Below, piece by piece: positions 44,801 to 57,499 of a stretch of DNA of 64,000 bases. The position numbers were made by a program, and so were the translations under genes. The stretch lies in NCBI RefSeq assembly GCF_914767665.1, contig NC_059501.1, forward strand, positions 83,984,798-84,048,797, in the 5' to 3' direction. Source of the DNA: Harmonia axyridis (Eukaryota > Arthropoda > Insecta > Coleoptera > Coccinellidae). Positions within the stretch are counted from its first letter, which is position 1; each line of letters starts with the position of its first letter. The notes under the pieces were generated by a model that did not search any database, had not been told where the DNA came from, and was given only the letters and a program-made list of their open reading frames with translations.

Positions 44801-45080
44801 ATCATCAACTAAAATTATTATGGCATGTTGCTGACTTACACCCTGAAAAAGTATAGATTCAAGTACATTTTTTAACTCAGAGTGAAATGTACACATACCA
44901 AACTTTTAATATTTACAACAGCTTCTCTATTTCTTCCAATAGGATTGACCCCGCCATATATTGTATAGATTTTTCCATTGATATTGAATTTTCCACCCTA
45001 TAAAACAAGGTAGAATAAGTTTTCTCAAAAAGGAATACAGGAATTAATTTATTTACCACACTTTTGCGTGTTTGATCCAT
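38850..45080 (-). CDS. mu2: MDC1/Mu2-like DNA damage checkpoint adaptor (FHA - TQ/SQ-rich acidic region - tandem BRCT)
   Basis: Eight coding exons: 45080-45057, 44997-44899, 44842-44663, 44611-40430, 39770-39689, 39626-39474, 39416-39267, 39055-38850; phases agree and sum to 5076 nt = 1691 residues. An FHA domain (residues ~9-101) has the core GVNPIGRNREAVV, SQQHAI and SDLKSSNGTFLN. The 4.2 kb exon encodes a low-complexity acidic region with repeated FESQDSTFEDLRED, HE-x-TQV, STQKL and FATQ motifs (likely ATM-type kinase sites) and SD/TD clusters resembling the NBS1-binding SDTD motifs of MDC1, then a basic stretch. Tandem BRCT domains occupy ~1496-1691 (KPICSEAWV, FEGYTFQLLV, IESCGGKIV, NIIIVEPEAIF). 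MDC1 and fly Mu2 bind phosphorylated histone H2A variants by the BRCT pair and hold repair factors at breaks. TOPBP1, PTIP and NBS1 lack this order of domains. Confidence 0.9.
39804..40357. repeat. Direct duplication (~190-200 bp, 352 bp apart) inside a mu2-like intron
   Basis: Segments 39804-39996 and 40156-40357 share tatcatttagtgattttt, atgttggttggcagaactg, accaacatataataat and agaatgaatgga in the same order and orientation, with scattered changes. Both lie in intron 39771-40429. This is either a local tandem duplication or two insertions of one short element. Confidence 0.8.
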
Positions 45081-47810
45081 TCCAATAAATTACGTTTTAA
45101 TTCAAACGATCAAAATGTACCAATAAAATTATGTTTTGCAGATTATTATGTTTCAATCAGTAAATAAAACGCTTTGTACATATTTCAGATTATATGGAAA
45201 ATATTTCGAATAAAGAGCAATAAAGAATCCTTTTGATGTAATGTTTAAATTATTAAAATTTTATTATTTTCATAATTCGACAAATATTCGAATTCAGTTT
45301 TGGCTCTGACAGATTGTAATTTCTATGAATTTACGTTTTGATTTACTGAGCATCGAGGAAAATTTGATTTATTAAATTATTAGGTCATAATTGTTTCCGT
45401 TAATAAATATATTAATTTTGATGGCTAGCATGAGGAGAATTCAAAAATCCTTCAATAAAAATTAAAATAAAGATAGAAATCAGCATTAATCTGATTACAT
45501 ACACCGCCCCCTCACGGACTTACGGAAAACTAAGATAAATTATGGTTTCCTTTACATCTGGTGGGGGCAAAAGGATCCCAATCAAGATATATCTTGGTTT
45601 TCTATATATCCGATAGGGGACGTATGGAATAGGCCCAAAAATGTTCGACAGACAGACAGACGGAAAACTCAACTATCTCTAAATCATCAAAAGCTATAGC
45701 ATAACAAATGCCAAACATATTTTCCATTGAATTTAAGTACTTTTCGAGCAGATTTTTATGGTAGCTTCCTATGTATTTCGAATATTTCATCAATCCTTCC
45801 AGATTTGAAACGCAAAAAAATAAGTGAATTTCAAATAATAAATAAATAATTTGGATTTCGTATCAATGTTTCATCTTTCGCCATAACGCCATAATAGTTA
45901 ATTTCTCACTTTCTCAGTTACAAAAAGAGCAGTTGGCTTCTATTTCTATTGTTCAAAATGACAACACTGGGTGTCGGCAGGCTAGGACCTTTGGAACAAA
46001 AGAATCACGCGCCCACAACGTGAACATCACGTGGTGGATCCCTTGGATAACACCAACAGAGATAATGACTGACGATATTAGAAACCCTAACCTAAAATGA
46101 GGGATAATGTAGCGTCACTATTATTGTTACAATTTTATTATAACGCCTCCTATGTTATTTTTTATGGAAAAAATTGATAACACAATAAAATTCTTCAAAT
46201 GTTAAGGAATAAAACGAAAAAATTTTCTGATTTCTATTATTTCGAAATTGTTAGGTGTAAAGTTTTACCTGTTTCTATTTTGGTGAAAAAAAATGCAATT
46301 TGAATTTATTCTTGCTATGGCAAAGCATTTATTTATCCACCTGGTTTTATTTTCAATACTTTTGGATTAACCCGTTCTCAAATAAGGATTAGAATCATTT
46401 GAATAGAAAGCACGTAGTTTTCTGGAAAATTAAGTGAGTAATAGAAACAATGTTATACCACTAATGCTTTTGGGATAACACATTTTTGAAAATTATTTCA
46501 TGTTGAAATTTGTATATAAATTGTGGAGTTTAGCCGATCTACCAACAAAGAATATCATTCACACTCTCTCAAGTTGATCTGATAAAATAATCATTTATAA
46601 AACAAACGTTCCTAAACTGATATGAAGACATTATAAACTTGGATCATAGTTCTAAGTTTCCATTTATACAGTAACAAGTTTACACGTAACAATTATCAAG
46701 TAACAGATAACTAAATATGCCAATCAATTGTCAATTAGGAGGAAATTTCATTTAAATGAACATATAACCTCATGATAAACAACTTTCAAATTCTTCAGTA
46801 AACTGAAAGAAGTTGAGGCGCTTTATGCATAATTTTTATTTGTTATTTTATGCAGCATAAGTTGACTCCAGAACAGTCCAAGATTTGTAAACCCTGAGAA
46901 TGTCGCAAACAGCAAGCATTTTTTTATTAAAAACTTTCGCCACATTTCTTTCTGGACAAATGTTATTTTAAAAATTCAATTCTTCCGAACTGCAACTCAA
47001 AATTTAAAAGTTTTTCGTCTTTTCCACGCATTTTCCATATGTTTGGCTGAAGCAGTTCTTGAATAATTTTAAAGAAGCTGTATGCTTTTTTAGCGAATAG
47101 ATCGCTCTATAATTTCGTCACACTTTTGAACTTAGAAAGATCTCAACCAAAAAAATAAGGAAAAGCATCAGAGTGATTCTTAAAACTAAGACCTGCTTAT
47201 TTATTGCTCTAAAACCGGCCGAGATATTCGATTTTCGAATGGAATCTGGTGGGTTTCAAGAGGTATTTATTGCACATTTTATTGACATGCAACTAAGAAT
47301 TTTATGTTCATCATTGGCACGCCTACAGGTAAAGATCTCTTTTTTTTAATTTTAAGAAAAAATGGTATCTACGCCACTGGGATATTGCAAATATTGACGA
47401 AAAAATTCTTGTGTAATCGATCGGAAATAAAGTGTTTTACTTTTCAATCATATTAAGTCAAGTTGAGATCGACACAATCAAGAATTTTTGAATTCCTCGT
47501 TCAATTTGCGACAAAAAAATCTTTAATGCCATTTTTGGGTTTTTTCCATTTCATTAATTATCTATTATCTAAGATACTTCTTGGTAATATCTTTAAATTT
47601 AGATGTTTTATTTTGGCCCTTTCAATGTCAAAAATGATTTTCAGTTTAAAATTTCGCAGTGGCGTACCATTTTTTCTTCAAAAAAATTATGAGGGCAATA
47701 AATGAATAATCAGTGGTATATGTGGTCTCCAAAAGACGCAATTGGAAAAAAAATGAACGAGCGCTTAAAACCTCCTGACTTCAAGTCAGTGCCTTACTTA
47801 TTTTTTTACA
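45081..47810. other. Region upstream of the mu2-like gene; no gene seen
   Basis: It must hold the mu2-like promoter near 45081-45300, though no motif is distinctive. A short fragment at about 45955-46060 (aagaatcacgcgcccacaac and gtgaacatcacgtgg) is a third, partial copy of the repeat at 47811-48836. Segments near 47360-47700 (gtatctacgccactgg, cagtggcgtaccattttt) recur in diverged form near 61120-61400 and are dispersed repeats. Confidence 0.5.
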
Positions 47811-48836
47811 TTCTATAATCCAAAATGTGCAAGAATGGCATCACTGCAGGGTGCCAGCTGGCTCTAGGGCTTAGGACCATCTGAACAAAAGAATCACGCA
47901 ACCACAACGTGAACATCACGTGACAAACCCTTGGGTAACATTGATTTTCTAGCAGATTTAGGGGATGACATCATTTTCGAATTATGAAGGTACTGAATTG
48001 GAACTTCACCAGGAATTTTATAATTTTCCTAGCAAACTATATGACATTTTGAACAAAATGTACAAAAAATTCACTGGAAGAACGCTCAAAAACATAGAGT
48101 TTTTATATTCTTGTGTCGTTGATTCATTCATTCATAATTAAGACCCTCCAATTTTAGCCTTCGAAATAGGTATACCTACTGATTAGAATCTCAGATTTGA
48201 AGAGAGTGTCGAATTTTTTGGATAAGTTATCATTCTTTTTAATCACGTGGAGTTTTAGTGTACTCTGTTTTAGTTTATTATTTTCATTGATGAACTTTTG
48301 GAATCGTTCTTGGAGAGAAAAATTTCAACCCTCCCTGACATTTTTTATAATCCAAAATGTGCAAGAATGGCATCACTGCAGGGTGGCAGCTGGCTAGGGC
48401 CTAGCCTAGGACCATCTGAACAAGAGAATCACGCACCCACAACGTGATCATCACGTGACAAACCCCTGGGTAACATTTATGCTGACGTCAATGCTTTCTA
48501 GGAGATATAGAAATTATGTAGGCACTGAATTGGAACTTCACCAGGAATTTTATAATTTTCCTAGCAAACTATATAACATTTTGACCAAAATGTACAAAGA
48601 TTTCACTGGAAAAATGCTCAAAAACAAACAATTCTCATATTCTTATGTTGTTATTTCATTCATTCATAATTTTAGCCTTCGAAATATACTGATCACAATC
48701 TCAGATTTGAAGAGAGTGTCGAATTCTTCATATAAGATATCATTCTTTTTAATCTGTTTTAGTTTATTATTTTCCTTATTAAACTTTTGGAATCGTCTAG
48801 GAAAGAAAAATTTCAACTCTCCCTGAAATTCAAATT
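47811..48836. repeat. Tandem duplication, two ~500-530 bp units
   Basis: Unit 1 (about 47811-48342) and unit 2 (about 48343-48836) share the same succession of landmarks: ccaaaatgtgcaagaatggc, cacaacgtgaacatcacgtg (with gatcatcacgtg in unit 2), aattggaacttcaccaggaa, ctcagatttgaagagagtgt and cttttggaatcg. The spacing of matching positions is 530-532 bp. No ORF is conserved between the units, so this is noncoding repetitive DNA. Confidence 0.87.
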
Positions 48837-51800
48837 TGCATTATATTTTGTACGAAAATTTGTTGCGTTCTATAGATAGAGAAGACCCATGATCCATGAA
48901 TGAAGGCAAAAAAAATCATGGGAACAAATTTTTAATAACTCGTTTCCCCGGAAATTGAGAACACATACCTACCTAATTATAAAATGAGAAAACGTATTGC
49001 TATACGATGATTTTGAATTCAATGTTTTTTTTACCACAAAGCCTTTTCTGCTATAATATGAAATTTTGAAATTTCCATTCGGATTTCAAATGTAATGACC
49101 CTCAGTTCGAATCTCGCCGAATACTTTTCATTAAATTTTTTTACATCCACTCCTTCACTCCTCATTTTTAGTGAGAAAGTTCGCATGGCAACGCTAGTTT
49201 CGCAGTCATAAAACTTGAAAGCCAGCAAAACTAACAAGTGGGCGATAAAATTTTGACATTTCTCAAATTCAAGATAGCTCGGGAAATAAATATTTGTTAA
49301 ATAGTAATTGAAGATCTCATTATGAACGTATTTGTTGTTCATCATTCGAAAAATGAGGCACCAGGGAAAATATAGATTCTCAAATATTTCTTCGAAAGGA
49401 ATTCGAAATATAATTGCCAAACTGGTGAAAACAAGAATGTCTGTATGGAAGCAGTTTTCGGAATTTCTCTAAATGCTGAACAGAAAATACTAGCTCCTTA
49501 GATCGTGAAACAACTCCAGAAAAACTTTCAGAAATATTAGAAGACTATTTCAATATGAAGAAGAAAAACGACGAAGAATAGAATCCAATGTGAAATCCTC
49601 TTGGAAGACCACTGATGATTCAAGAAAAGTTTTTCAAAGAATATGATAGAATAATCGATCAATACCAAAACTTCCTTTTCAAATGAGCTCGTTAGAATAG
49701 AATAGAATTTCTTTATTTTCCATCGACCAACAAGGTATAGAAAAAGTCATAACAAAAAGGAAAAAGTAACATGTACCTAGTTCACAAAAAAAAAAAAAAC
49801 ATTTTAAAAATCAAAACTTTCATATCAAACTTTTTCTGCAAAAAATTCCTCTAAGCTGTAAAAGGATTGACTGACAATAAGTTCACTGAGTTTGGCTATG
49901 AATTCAAAACGAAAAAAGATGCAAACTTTACCAGGAAAAAAATCAAGTCCCAAAGATTTTTCGACAGAAGAGATTAAGGATGTATAACTTATTACAGATG
50001 GGTAGTTGCAAATAATACTATCTTGAAACGACGATAACTTTTTTCTCTTACCTACTACATACATCTTTTACATTCCAAGAAATAAAACCCAAATATTTCT
50101 CTAAGCTTATCTCAACCTATCTGAGAAAAATGTTGCAGTAGTTTACAAGATTAGCGTGTACATATATACTAAAATTTCAAATTAAGTATGTATTTTATGT
50201 TCAATTACTTGTCTAGAATTCAATCTTTCAGGAATGCGACCATTTTTGATAATTTATTCGAAAACCCCGTCAAAGGTATCTTATCTGATAACCACCTCAT
50301 TTTCCTGATATGACTCTCACCGACTTTTTCCTCTTTTTAAAACCGAAGTAATATACATACTTTTGTTTTTTTTTTACCAATTTCCGGTACTTTTGACATA
50401 GTTATACTCGGCTTGTTTAAATTCACTTATCGTATAATAATACACTCAATATATAGGTTTATAGAAGAAATTTGTTTATCGAATGAATGATATTAAATTA
50501 AATTAATTAAAAAGTGGAAATACTTAGATTAGTTTCAATTTTAGAACGAATTTCTATCAAGTGAAGACCGATTCGATCTAATATTTGAAATCATCGTAGC
50601 ATAGTAATGTAAAAAAAACCACAAAAACTGCATACCTATGTGTTTTCATGTATTTTGTTATATACACACATTTCAGAACATTATTGTATACGTGTGTTGT
50701 TCGAAAAATTCGAAAGTTCGAAGAGCAGTATATATCGAAAGATATATTCGAAAATGAAAGTTTTAAACAATACTGTAATAATTTGATATTTGTATTGAAA
50801 TAAATTTATCAAGTTTGGGCTCATTTGAATCATATTATTTTGAATTTGATTTCGATAGATAGTTCAAAAATATTTCTGAATGGAATATTCCTATTTGCCT
50901 TTGGAGATTGTGCGGGCTGCTATATAGATTTTTTTTCCCTCTTCCTTGCCCTTGGGATAGATGTGAGTGAGATGGAAAACCTTAATTTTGGGAGATTCTA
51001 CTGCCTGCAAACCGTCAGAAAAATAAATAGCATCCCCTTGGCCCTTGCTAGAATGTTCTATCGGAGTAGAGGGGAAGAAAGGTTGCATTCACGTTGGGCT
51101 TATGTTTCTGTTTGTTCTCTATACAGCCTGTCCCTAAAGTCACAATCAATTTCGACACAATACTGCAGTTCGTGCAGATTCAGTATTCTTGAGATTAATT
51201 GAAAGAAATCGAGAAAAGGCAATGAATTTGAGTCACGAGCTTTTCAAAGATCATTCATTTATGCACCTATTGCGCACTTGGAGACCAAACAACTTTATGC
51301 ACAAATATGTACCTATATGAGATGCGTATTATCATGTCGTTATTTTTGTTGTTCAGTTTATCTAGATTGGGGGTTCTGTTGACTGATTATTTTATTACTA
51401 TGCATTTATTTATATGGCTCTAAAAACATGAATTTCTTAAGCTTTAGCGAGGCATTGAAGAATTGAATCTTTTCTGAAATTTTCAAGTTTCTAGTTCTTT
51501 CTGTTCGAGAGTTTTTTTTTTCGAGAGTTTTCGAACGGACATACAGAATTGAATTTGACCACGTCATTAGTTAACTAATCTTAGATAACGTTGAACCCAT
51601 TCTTGACTCAATATTCGACAAATGCTGATATCTTCAGGAAATATTGGAGCGATCTGTTGGGACAACGATGGCCCAAATAGCTGCAAATTTGTTCCTTTGT
51701 TTACTATATTTCTTCTTTTATCGTAGAATAATCTACGTAGACTAAAACCGAGTTTCTCAATTCCCAAATACAGAAAAATTACACAAAGCTTAATCAAAAT

Positions 51801-54800
51801 TCTGGAACACTTATTTTTTTCGATTTCTTTGCCTTCAATATGGAAGTTGTAGGAATAAAAAAGACATATTCATATAGATAATGTAGATAAGCAGTTAATC
51901 TATATTTTTTTCCTCATATTTGTCAACGATAAAGGAATTTCTTTTTATTCCTTTTTCAACTAAAAATTATTTCAGACTCTTCCAGTTCTTTCGTAATAAA
52001 AAGGCCCCTTAAAATTTTGTCCAATATTACAGAATTCTGAGAACAATAGTTATTTATGCCACAAGAGCAAGAAGTAAAAGTTTATTGCACTTTAGGTGAA
52101 AATAACACTATTTGCAAAAATTCGAAAATTCGCCAATTTGATTCAATACTTAATCTCATAATTCAATACTTGTAAATAATATGGAATATGCAATTTTTTG
52201 AAATGCTGAGGAAAAATTTGACCAGATCAAGCGTTGACAAGTATTGATATTTATGTTTGCCATAAATCACTAAACCTATAAAAATCCAAGTGATATGAAA
52301 GTTTTATGGCACTATAAGTGCAATGAAAATTTAGACGTAAAAAGTGGAAATAAGATGATAAAGCTTATTCGCTTATTTTCTCATATTTATCTAATAATTC
52401 TAATAACAAAAATTAAATTATTCAGTTCAAATTGTCAGTTATAGAATAACTAAGTATACGAAAGTTCTTGCAAATGTATATCTTTAGTAGATATCATAAA
52501 ATAATCTTCAAATTCTGTTTGGATATTGTGTATTCAATTTTTAAAAATATCAATTTATTTTTCGAGATTCCTTATTATCTATTATTGTTGGGAAAGCATC
52601 ATTGCACTTATTTGGTAGCTAACAGGAGGTTTCGATAAGTTTTATCACCAGCAATAAAACTTTGGAACGATTTATCAACTTGAATCAAAGAGGTAAAAGT
52701 ACCTAATATGATGAAAAAACAGAAACCTTTTTTCCACTGTTTCATTGTTTGATTATAATTGTGATGTTTTGGGACAGCTGTATATTCGTACAAAAACTAT
52801 GAACCATGGTCAGGAAGTATCATTCCCAACTCAGAGATAACTCATTGGCGTAGGCACAAACTATTCACAATAGATTGAAAAAGATTCTAGGAAAAACCTA
52901 TAATATTTTTAATTCTGATTCAATTTTTCCAAGTGCATCCTAACGTATTTGATTCAGGATTTGAAAAAATTTATTTAATTTTTAAAAATTCAGATGTCAT
53001 CTTGCTGAAACTGCAATTCGGAACATCTGGGTAGAAGCTCTTAATAATTAGGATATCATTTATTAGTTTCGACTTGAAAATAGGAAAAACCAGTACAAAT
53101 AGGAAACCTTAAATGTGTGATGTTTTGATTATAGTTAATTAATTCTTTTTGGTATATGTTCTAAGTGTTTTGAATCATTATGCATTATTTACCTTGTTGG
53201 ATGTATGATATTCTCTATTCATTTTATTATTGAATCATTATCAACATATTTCTCTATTTTACCGTTTTTTTGGCTTTTCATTCCTTTTTCGAATTCATTC
53301 TTATTTTTCCGAAACTTCTTTGAAGGATTTCTGTTCTTATGATCGTACAGTACTCAATTGTTATCTTGCTTTTTAACTTCACACTCCTACTGGTTCCTAA
53401 GTTATCAAATTTCAGATAAGAATACTATTCAAAACTTAAAAATAAGTGGATTTTGTGTTATTCATCAAGAATAAATTCACTAGTTTCAATGGAAACTGCA
53501 GAAAAAATGTGCGGAAGCCACTGGATCCATAGAAGCGTTGCCATAACAATTTTGTTGTTCACCCAAGAGAAAGTAGCTAGGCTAGAAAATTCGCCCTTCA
53601 ATGGCCTTGAGCCCTATGCCAAGGGTAGAGGGGAGAGGTATAGTCATTCTACTCGTCAATATCCAAAACAGAAATGCAATTTCGGGGGAGTGAAGGGAAA
53701 TAAGGCAGTGGCGTTTCACCATTTCGTTTTCGAAAAAATTTTCACTATTTGGCCATAATATTTGTAACTATTTCATAATATATGCTTTGCTTTTATTATT
53801 TTATTTCTTATTATTATTATTTGTTTCGTATTTTTATTATTCGGATTGTTTAAACATTAAAATTATTACTGTGTTGGCCATTCCTTGATAACAATACTCT
53901 CTATATAAAAAACTAATAACTACTAGTCACAATTTTTTTTTCATTTCTTATTTAATATTATAGATAGAGTCATATAAATTATTTACTTTGTTTCTTTATT
54001 TCTGAATGTGATTATGAACTCTAGGCGGATCTGTTATTATTTCTTGAAAAATGCAATTCGTCAAACAATTTATTCATTATTATTATTATATTATGAGAAA
54101 AAACAATGGTTTTTTTCGCTTAGTCTCTCACGTTGGCATATTTGATGTTTTGTATATATTTATTATTCCATTGAATTAGTGAATAATAATAGTATGCTTT
54201 ATTATGTGAATATATATTCATTGAGATAACGAAATATTTCTTCGATTTAATATTTCTCCATTTCAGAAATCTAATTTACTTTCCAACAATTTCGATAACC
54301 GTGAACACTTTAATTTAGACGTGTGATTTTTATCACTACATAAATATTAAATCCTGGTTAATTAATGATGATATATATGGTATAACTCTTTTTTTATGAT
54401 AAAGTGTTTACCTAGGATATTTAAATGTATATCTTTGTTAGAAAATGAAGAGTTCCTGATTTTAAGTTTTTGAATTTGAGTAAGAAGAATCAATCCTGTA
54501 TATTAAACAATTCATGTATCAAATCAAACCAATTCATTTAACTTTTTTGATATTAATTTGATAATACACAATATTGGGAAAACGTACATGAATAATTGGA
54601 AGAATAATAACAATTCTAATCACAAAGATTAAGTGAATTTGAAAAAAGATGAATATCTTTGATGACTCCAATCTGATCACTTAAAATTTTCATACTGTAT
54701 AATGAGTAAAGTAGATTTAGGCCATGTTCACTAATTTTGATGGTGAAGCGTTGAGATAATGAAAATGAGATACTTGAAAAGGTGTGAAAAATGATAATTT

Positions 54801-54900
54801 TCGACAGAAATTTTTAGCATGTGAAATCCTTCAACTCAAGAAGAAGTTACGCCTATGTTTTAGCACCCTAACGTGACTAATGTTAAGTAAGGACGCGTAG
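48837..54900. other. AT-rich region without a recognisable gene
   Basis: Open frames here are short, lack similarity I recognise and show no shared codon pattern. The stretch 53595-53830 is one copy of a dispersed repeat whose other copy is at 61645-61870. A mononucleotide run lies near 49787. No tRNA, promoter or conserved exon was seen. Confidence 0.4.
53595..53830. repeat. Dispersed repeat, copy A (partner at 61645-61870)
   Basis: Shares with 61645-61870, in the same order and orientation, cccttcaatggccttg, gtgaagggaaataaggcagt, ggcgtttcac, actatttggccataa and tatgctttgctttta. The repeat is noncoding and roughly 230 bp; ends were not resolved. Confidence 0.75.
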
Positions 54901-54931
54901 GTACAGCGCAGAATCACAGGGTTCAACCGGG

Positions 54932-55014
54932 TATAAATTTCATCGTGAAAGCCAACTTTTTCAAGTCACCCTGTAGCTGCATTGGTAGCAGTGTCGTATC
55001 ATCGTAACAACATG
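54932..55014 (+). promoter_or_regulatory. Candidate TATA promoter and first exon ending exactly after an ATG
   Basis: TATAAA at 54932-54937 is followed about 30 bp later by TCAAGTC (54961-54967), a plausible insect initiator, then a GC-balanced leader and ATG (55012-55014) immediately followed by a strong donor GTAAGT. The combination is typical of insect first exons whose start codon is the last codon of the exon. Transcription from here is inferred; there is no evidence of the product. Confidence 0.5.
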
Positions 55015-55830
55015 GTAAGTTCTTCTTTTGCCAACTCTGCATGACTTTACCCAATACTGAATTTATTTTAAATTTCTTGATGACTTGACCTACTGCAACT
55101 CTAAATTTTTATCTATTTTATTTTGCAACTTCTGAATTATGAAATAATTTTCCGTTGTTCAGGACTATTTTCCTAATAGAATAATGTCAATCAATTTTAC
55201 ACAACTCTGTGTTGAATTAAATCAAATAAGAAATATTGTAGCTATTACCGAATTTTATTTTTATATTTCATAAGCGAATATATTTTTGTTTTGGATTTTC
55301 TGTTGTACTTAAATTTTGGAAGAAATATCGTTTTGACTGATTGTTTTCTAAATTATAATTTAGTTTTTGCCATCGAAGTTCGAGGAACGCGATTAACTAA
55401 AATGGCGTCTGCTATCTTGAAATATTTTACCTATCTTGAATTAATTATTATAAAATAATAATTTCTTTTTGGCTGCATAGGGTTAAATTGAATTTAATAT
55501 TTAGTTTCGCAAACTCGTCAGTCCATATTTTTCAAACATAGCTAAGATTGCAGTTGAAACTTATAATTACAGAGAAAAATTTTTCATCAGTTACTACTTC
55601 ATATTTTATATTTATTTATATTTTTGAAAACAAAAAAATTGCATTCGATTTAAATAGTCGAAATACCATTTATTGCTAGTTAAAGAAATATGAAATTTGT
55701 AATAACTATCTACTACCGAATTGTTACAAATTGCATTAATAAGGTAGTAAAAGCATCAAGTCCATTTAAAATTTCTGAGATTTTTTTTGTTGAATCATAC
55801 CACATTCTAATGTTCTTCATTTCCTTACAG

Positions 55831-55897
55831 ATACGATCAACGTGGTTATTAACTTGACTGCATGGAAGCTACACAACATCTTACAAATACTGATATG
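55831..55897 (+). other. Candidate second exon of an unknown transcript
   Basis: Bounded by TTTCCTTACAG (acceptor, exon starts 55831) and ATATG|GTGAGT (donor after 55897). If joined to the candidate exon ending 55014, the first ATG opens a nine-codon frame ending TGA, so it would act as an upstream ORF. A second ATG at 55862 opens MEATQHLTNTDM, which stays open through the donor. Later exons were not found, and the exon could equally belong to a noncoding RNA. Confidence 0.35.
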
Positions 55898-56566
55898 GTG
55901 AGTAACAAATTTTTCTATAAATACATATTTGACTTTTCCGTCGGGTTTCTCAATTCTAAGAAAAGTTGATTTTATTGAAAGGCAGATATATCTTTTCATT
56001 TTCTTTAATTACCTTATTTCCATTATGTTTTCTGATGTAATTCTTGAATTTTGAATTTCGATGATCATTTTCTGATGTAATTTTTAAATTTGAACCGTGG
56101 TCAAGTTCGTTAATTGCAAAAATCAGAGTATGGGTTCCGTAAATATGGCTGGTTTGAAATTTTTTTCTTGGTAATTTCGAAACTGCATGTTCTATCGTAA
56201 ATAAGTTCAGGATGTGCAGAAATCATAGCAAGCTTCGTTCAAAATTTCGACAGCGTCTTCAAAAATAGAAATTTCGTGTATAAGAAAAACCACGAGTAGG
56301 ACTGAACTTGCAAAATTTAGTTTTATTTCATGTTCCGTAATTCTTTATATCAATATGCACAGAAAATAATAAATATCTTTGTTTCCAACTTCGAGATAGG
56401 AATTTTATGTTTGGTTTGCTCTTGTTTAGGATTCGGTATTTTTTTTCAAAATATTTCTTTTTACGATTATATAAACAAACCGTTTTCTTGTATACGTTTC
56501 AGGCATTCCGACATGTTAAAAACATTCTTATACTATCATAAATTGGTTTAATAAATAATAGTTATT

Positions 56567-57155
56567 TATGCAACAAGTGCAAAAGGTGAATGTTTATTGC
56601 ACTCGACGTAAAATTGGCCGACGAGGCCGTTAGGCCGAGTTGGACAACACGTCGAGTGTAATAAACAATTTTTGCACGAGTTGCATACAACATTTTTTCT
56701 ACGTTCATGCCAAAAGCAGAAAATGATCTATTGAGGTGCGGCACTAGGTGTAGGAAAATGAAAAGCGCAACTTGAATACTTTATTATTAATATCGATTTG
56801 CATTGAAACAGGAACTAATACGTTATACGAACAATTTAACTCAAACTTTATTTTTACCCTCTATGTTGAAAGTGAATGAACAATTGGTGCAATTTTCAAT
56901 ATGAATATTTTGTAGTGAAGTACTTTTTAAATCCACTTCTTGATTTGTTACTGCTGTAAACGTACTAGTACTTGGTAACTGTACATCGTTATTTCCTTCA
57001 GGCTGAAATATTTGTTTGTCTTGATGACAGCACGATGAAGTAGAATGACAGATGAGTGCAATAAAAACTTTATTGCACCAATGCAATAAAGAACTTCATT
57101 TTCCACTAAATATAGTTCAATAAAGTTTTGCTTTTTGCATGAATGTAGAAAAATT
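56567..57155. mobile_element. Hairpin-ended repetitive element with a short minus-strand ORF
   Basis: The left end is an imperfect hairpin: tgcaacaagtgcaaaaggtg and tttattgcactcgacgt (56568-56611) pair with acgtcgagtgtaataaacaa and ttttgcacgagttgcat (56648-56687), around a GC-rich centre with ggccgacgaggccgttaggc. Near the right end, gtgcaataaa and tttattgca motifs recur (57055-57130). Between them the minus strand (57086 down to 56844) encodes LPSTSTFTAVTNQEV and IENCTNCSFTFNIEG; I do not recognise the family. Limits are approximate. Confidence 0.45.
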
Positions 57156-57499
57156 AAATTAAAATGAAGTCTATCGGGCAATATGATCGTTCTTCGGTGA
57201 TATTTATGGAATGTTAAACCTATGCTATTGTTAAGATTATTTATTATATTAATTACTGTACTGTTGAAAAAAAACTTTCAGACCCGCGGCATTTCAAAGG
57301 TCTAAAAACCGATAGCCTTCACAAAATGTCCATCAATAGCGAGAATTGGAAATTCAAAACTGTCGGAATTCAAGCTTCGATTATCAAGTATAGCTAACAT
57401 AACTTTCAATGTTTTCATTGTTTTGGATTTTTTCATGAAACCTGATTGATTAATTGAAATTGAGAATTCTTTCAATATTTTCTACCTGCATCGTCCGTT

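Noticed and set aside
49095..49115. tRNA-like gttcgaatctc
   Set aside because: No acceptor stem or A-box upstream.
50825..51202. 125-codon plus-strand frame
   Set aside because: No recognisable similarity, low-complexity hydrophobic composition and no splice or start context; probably chance.
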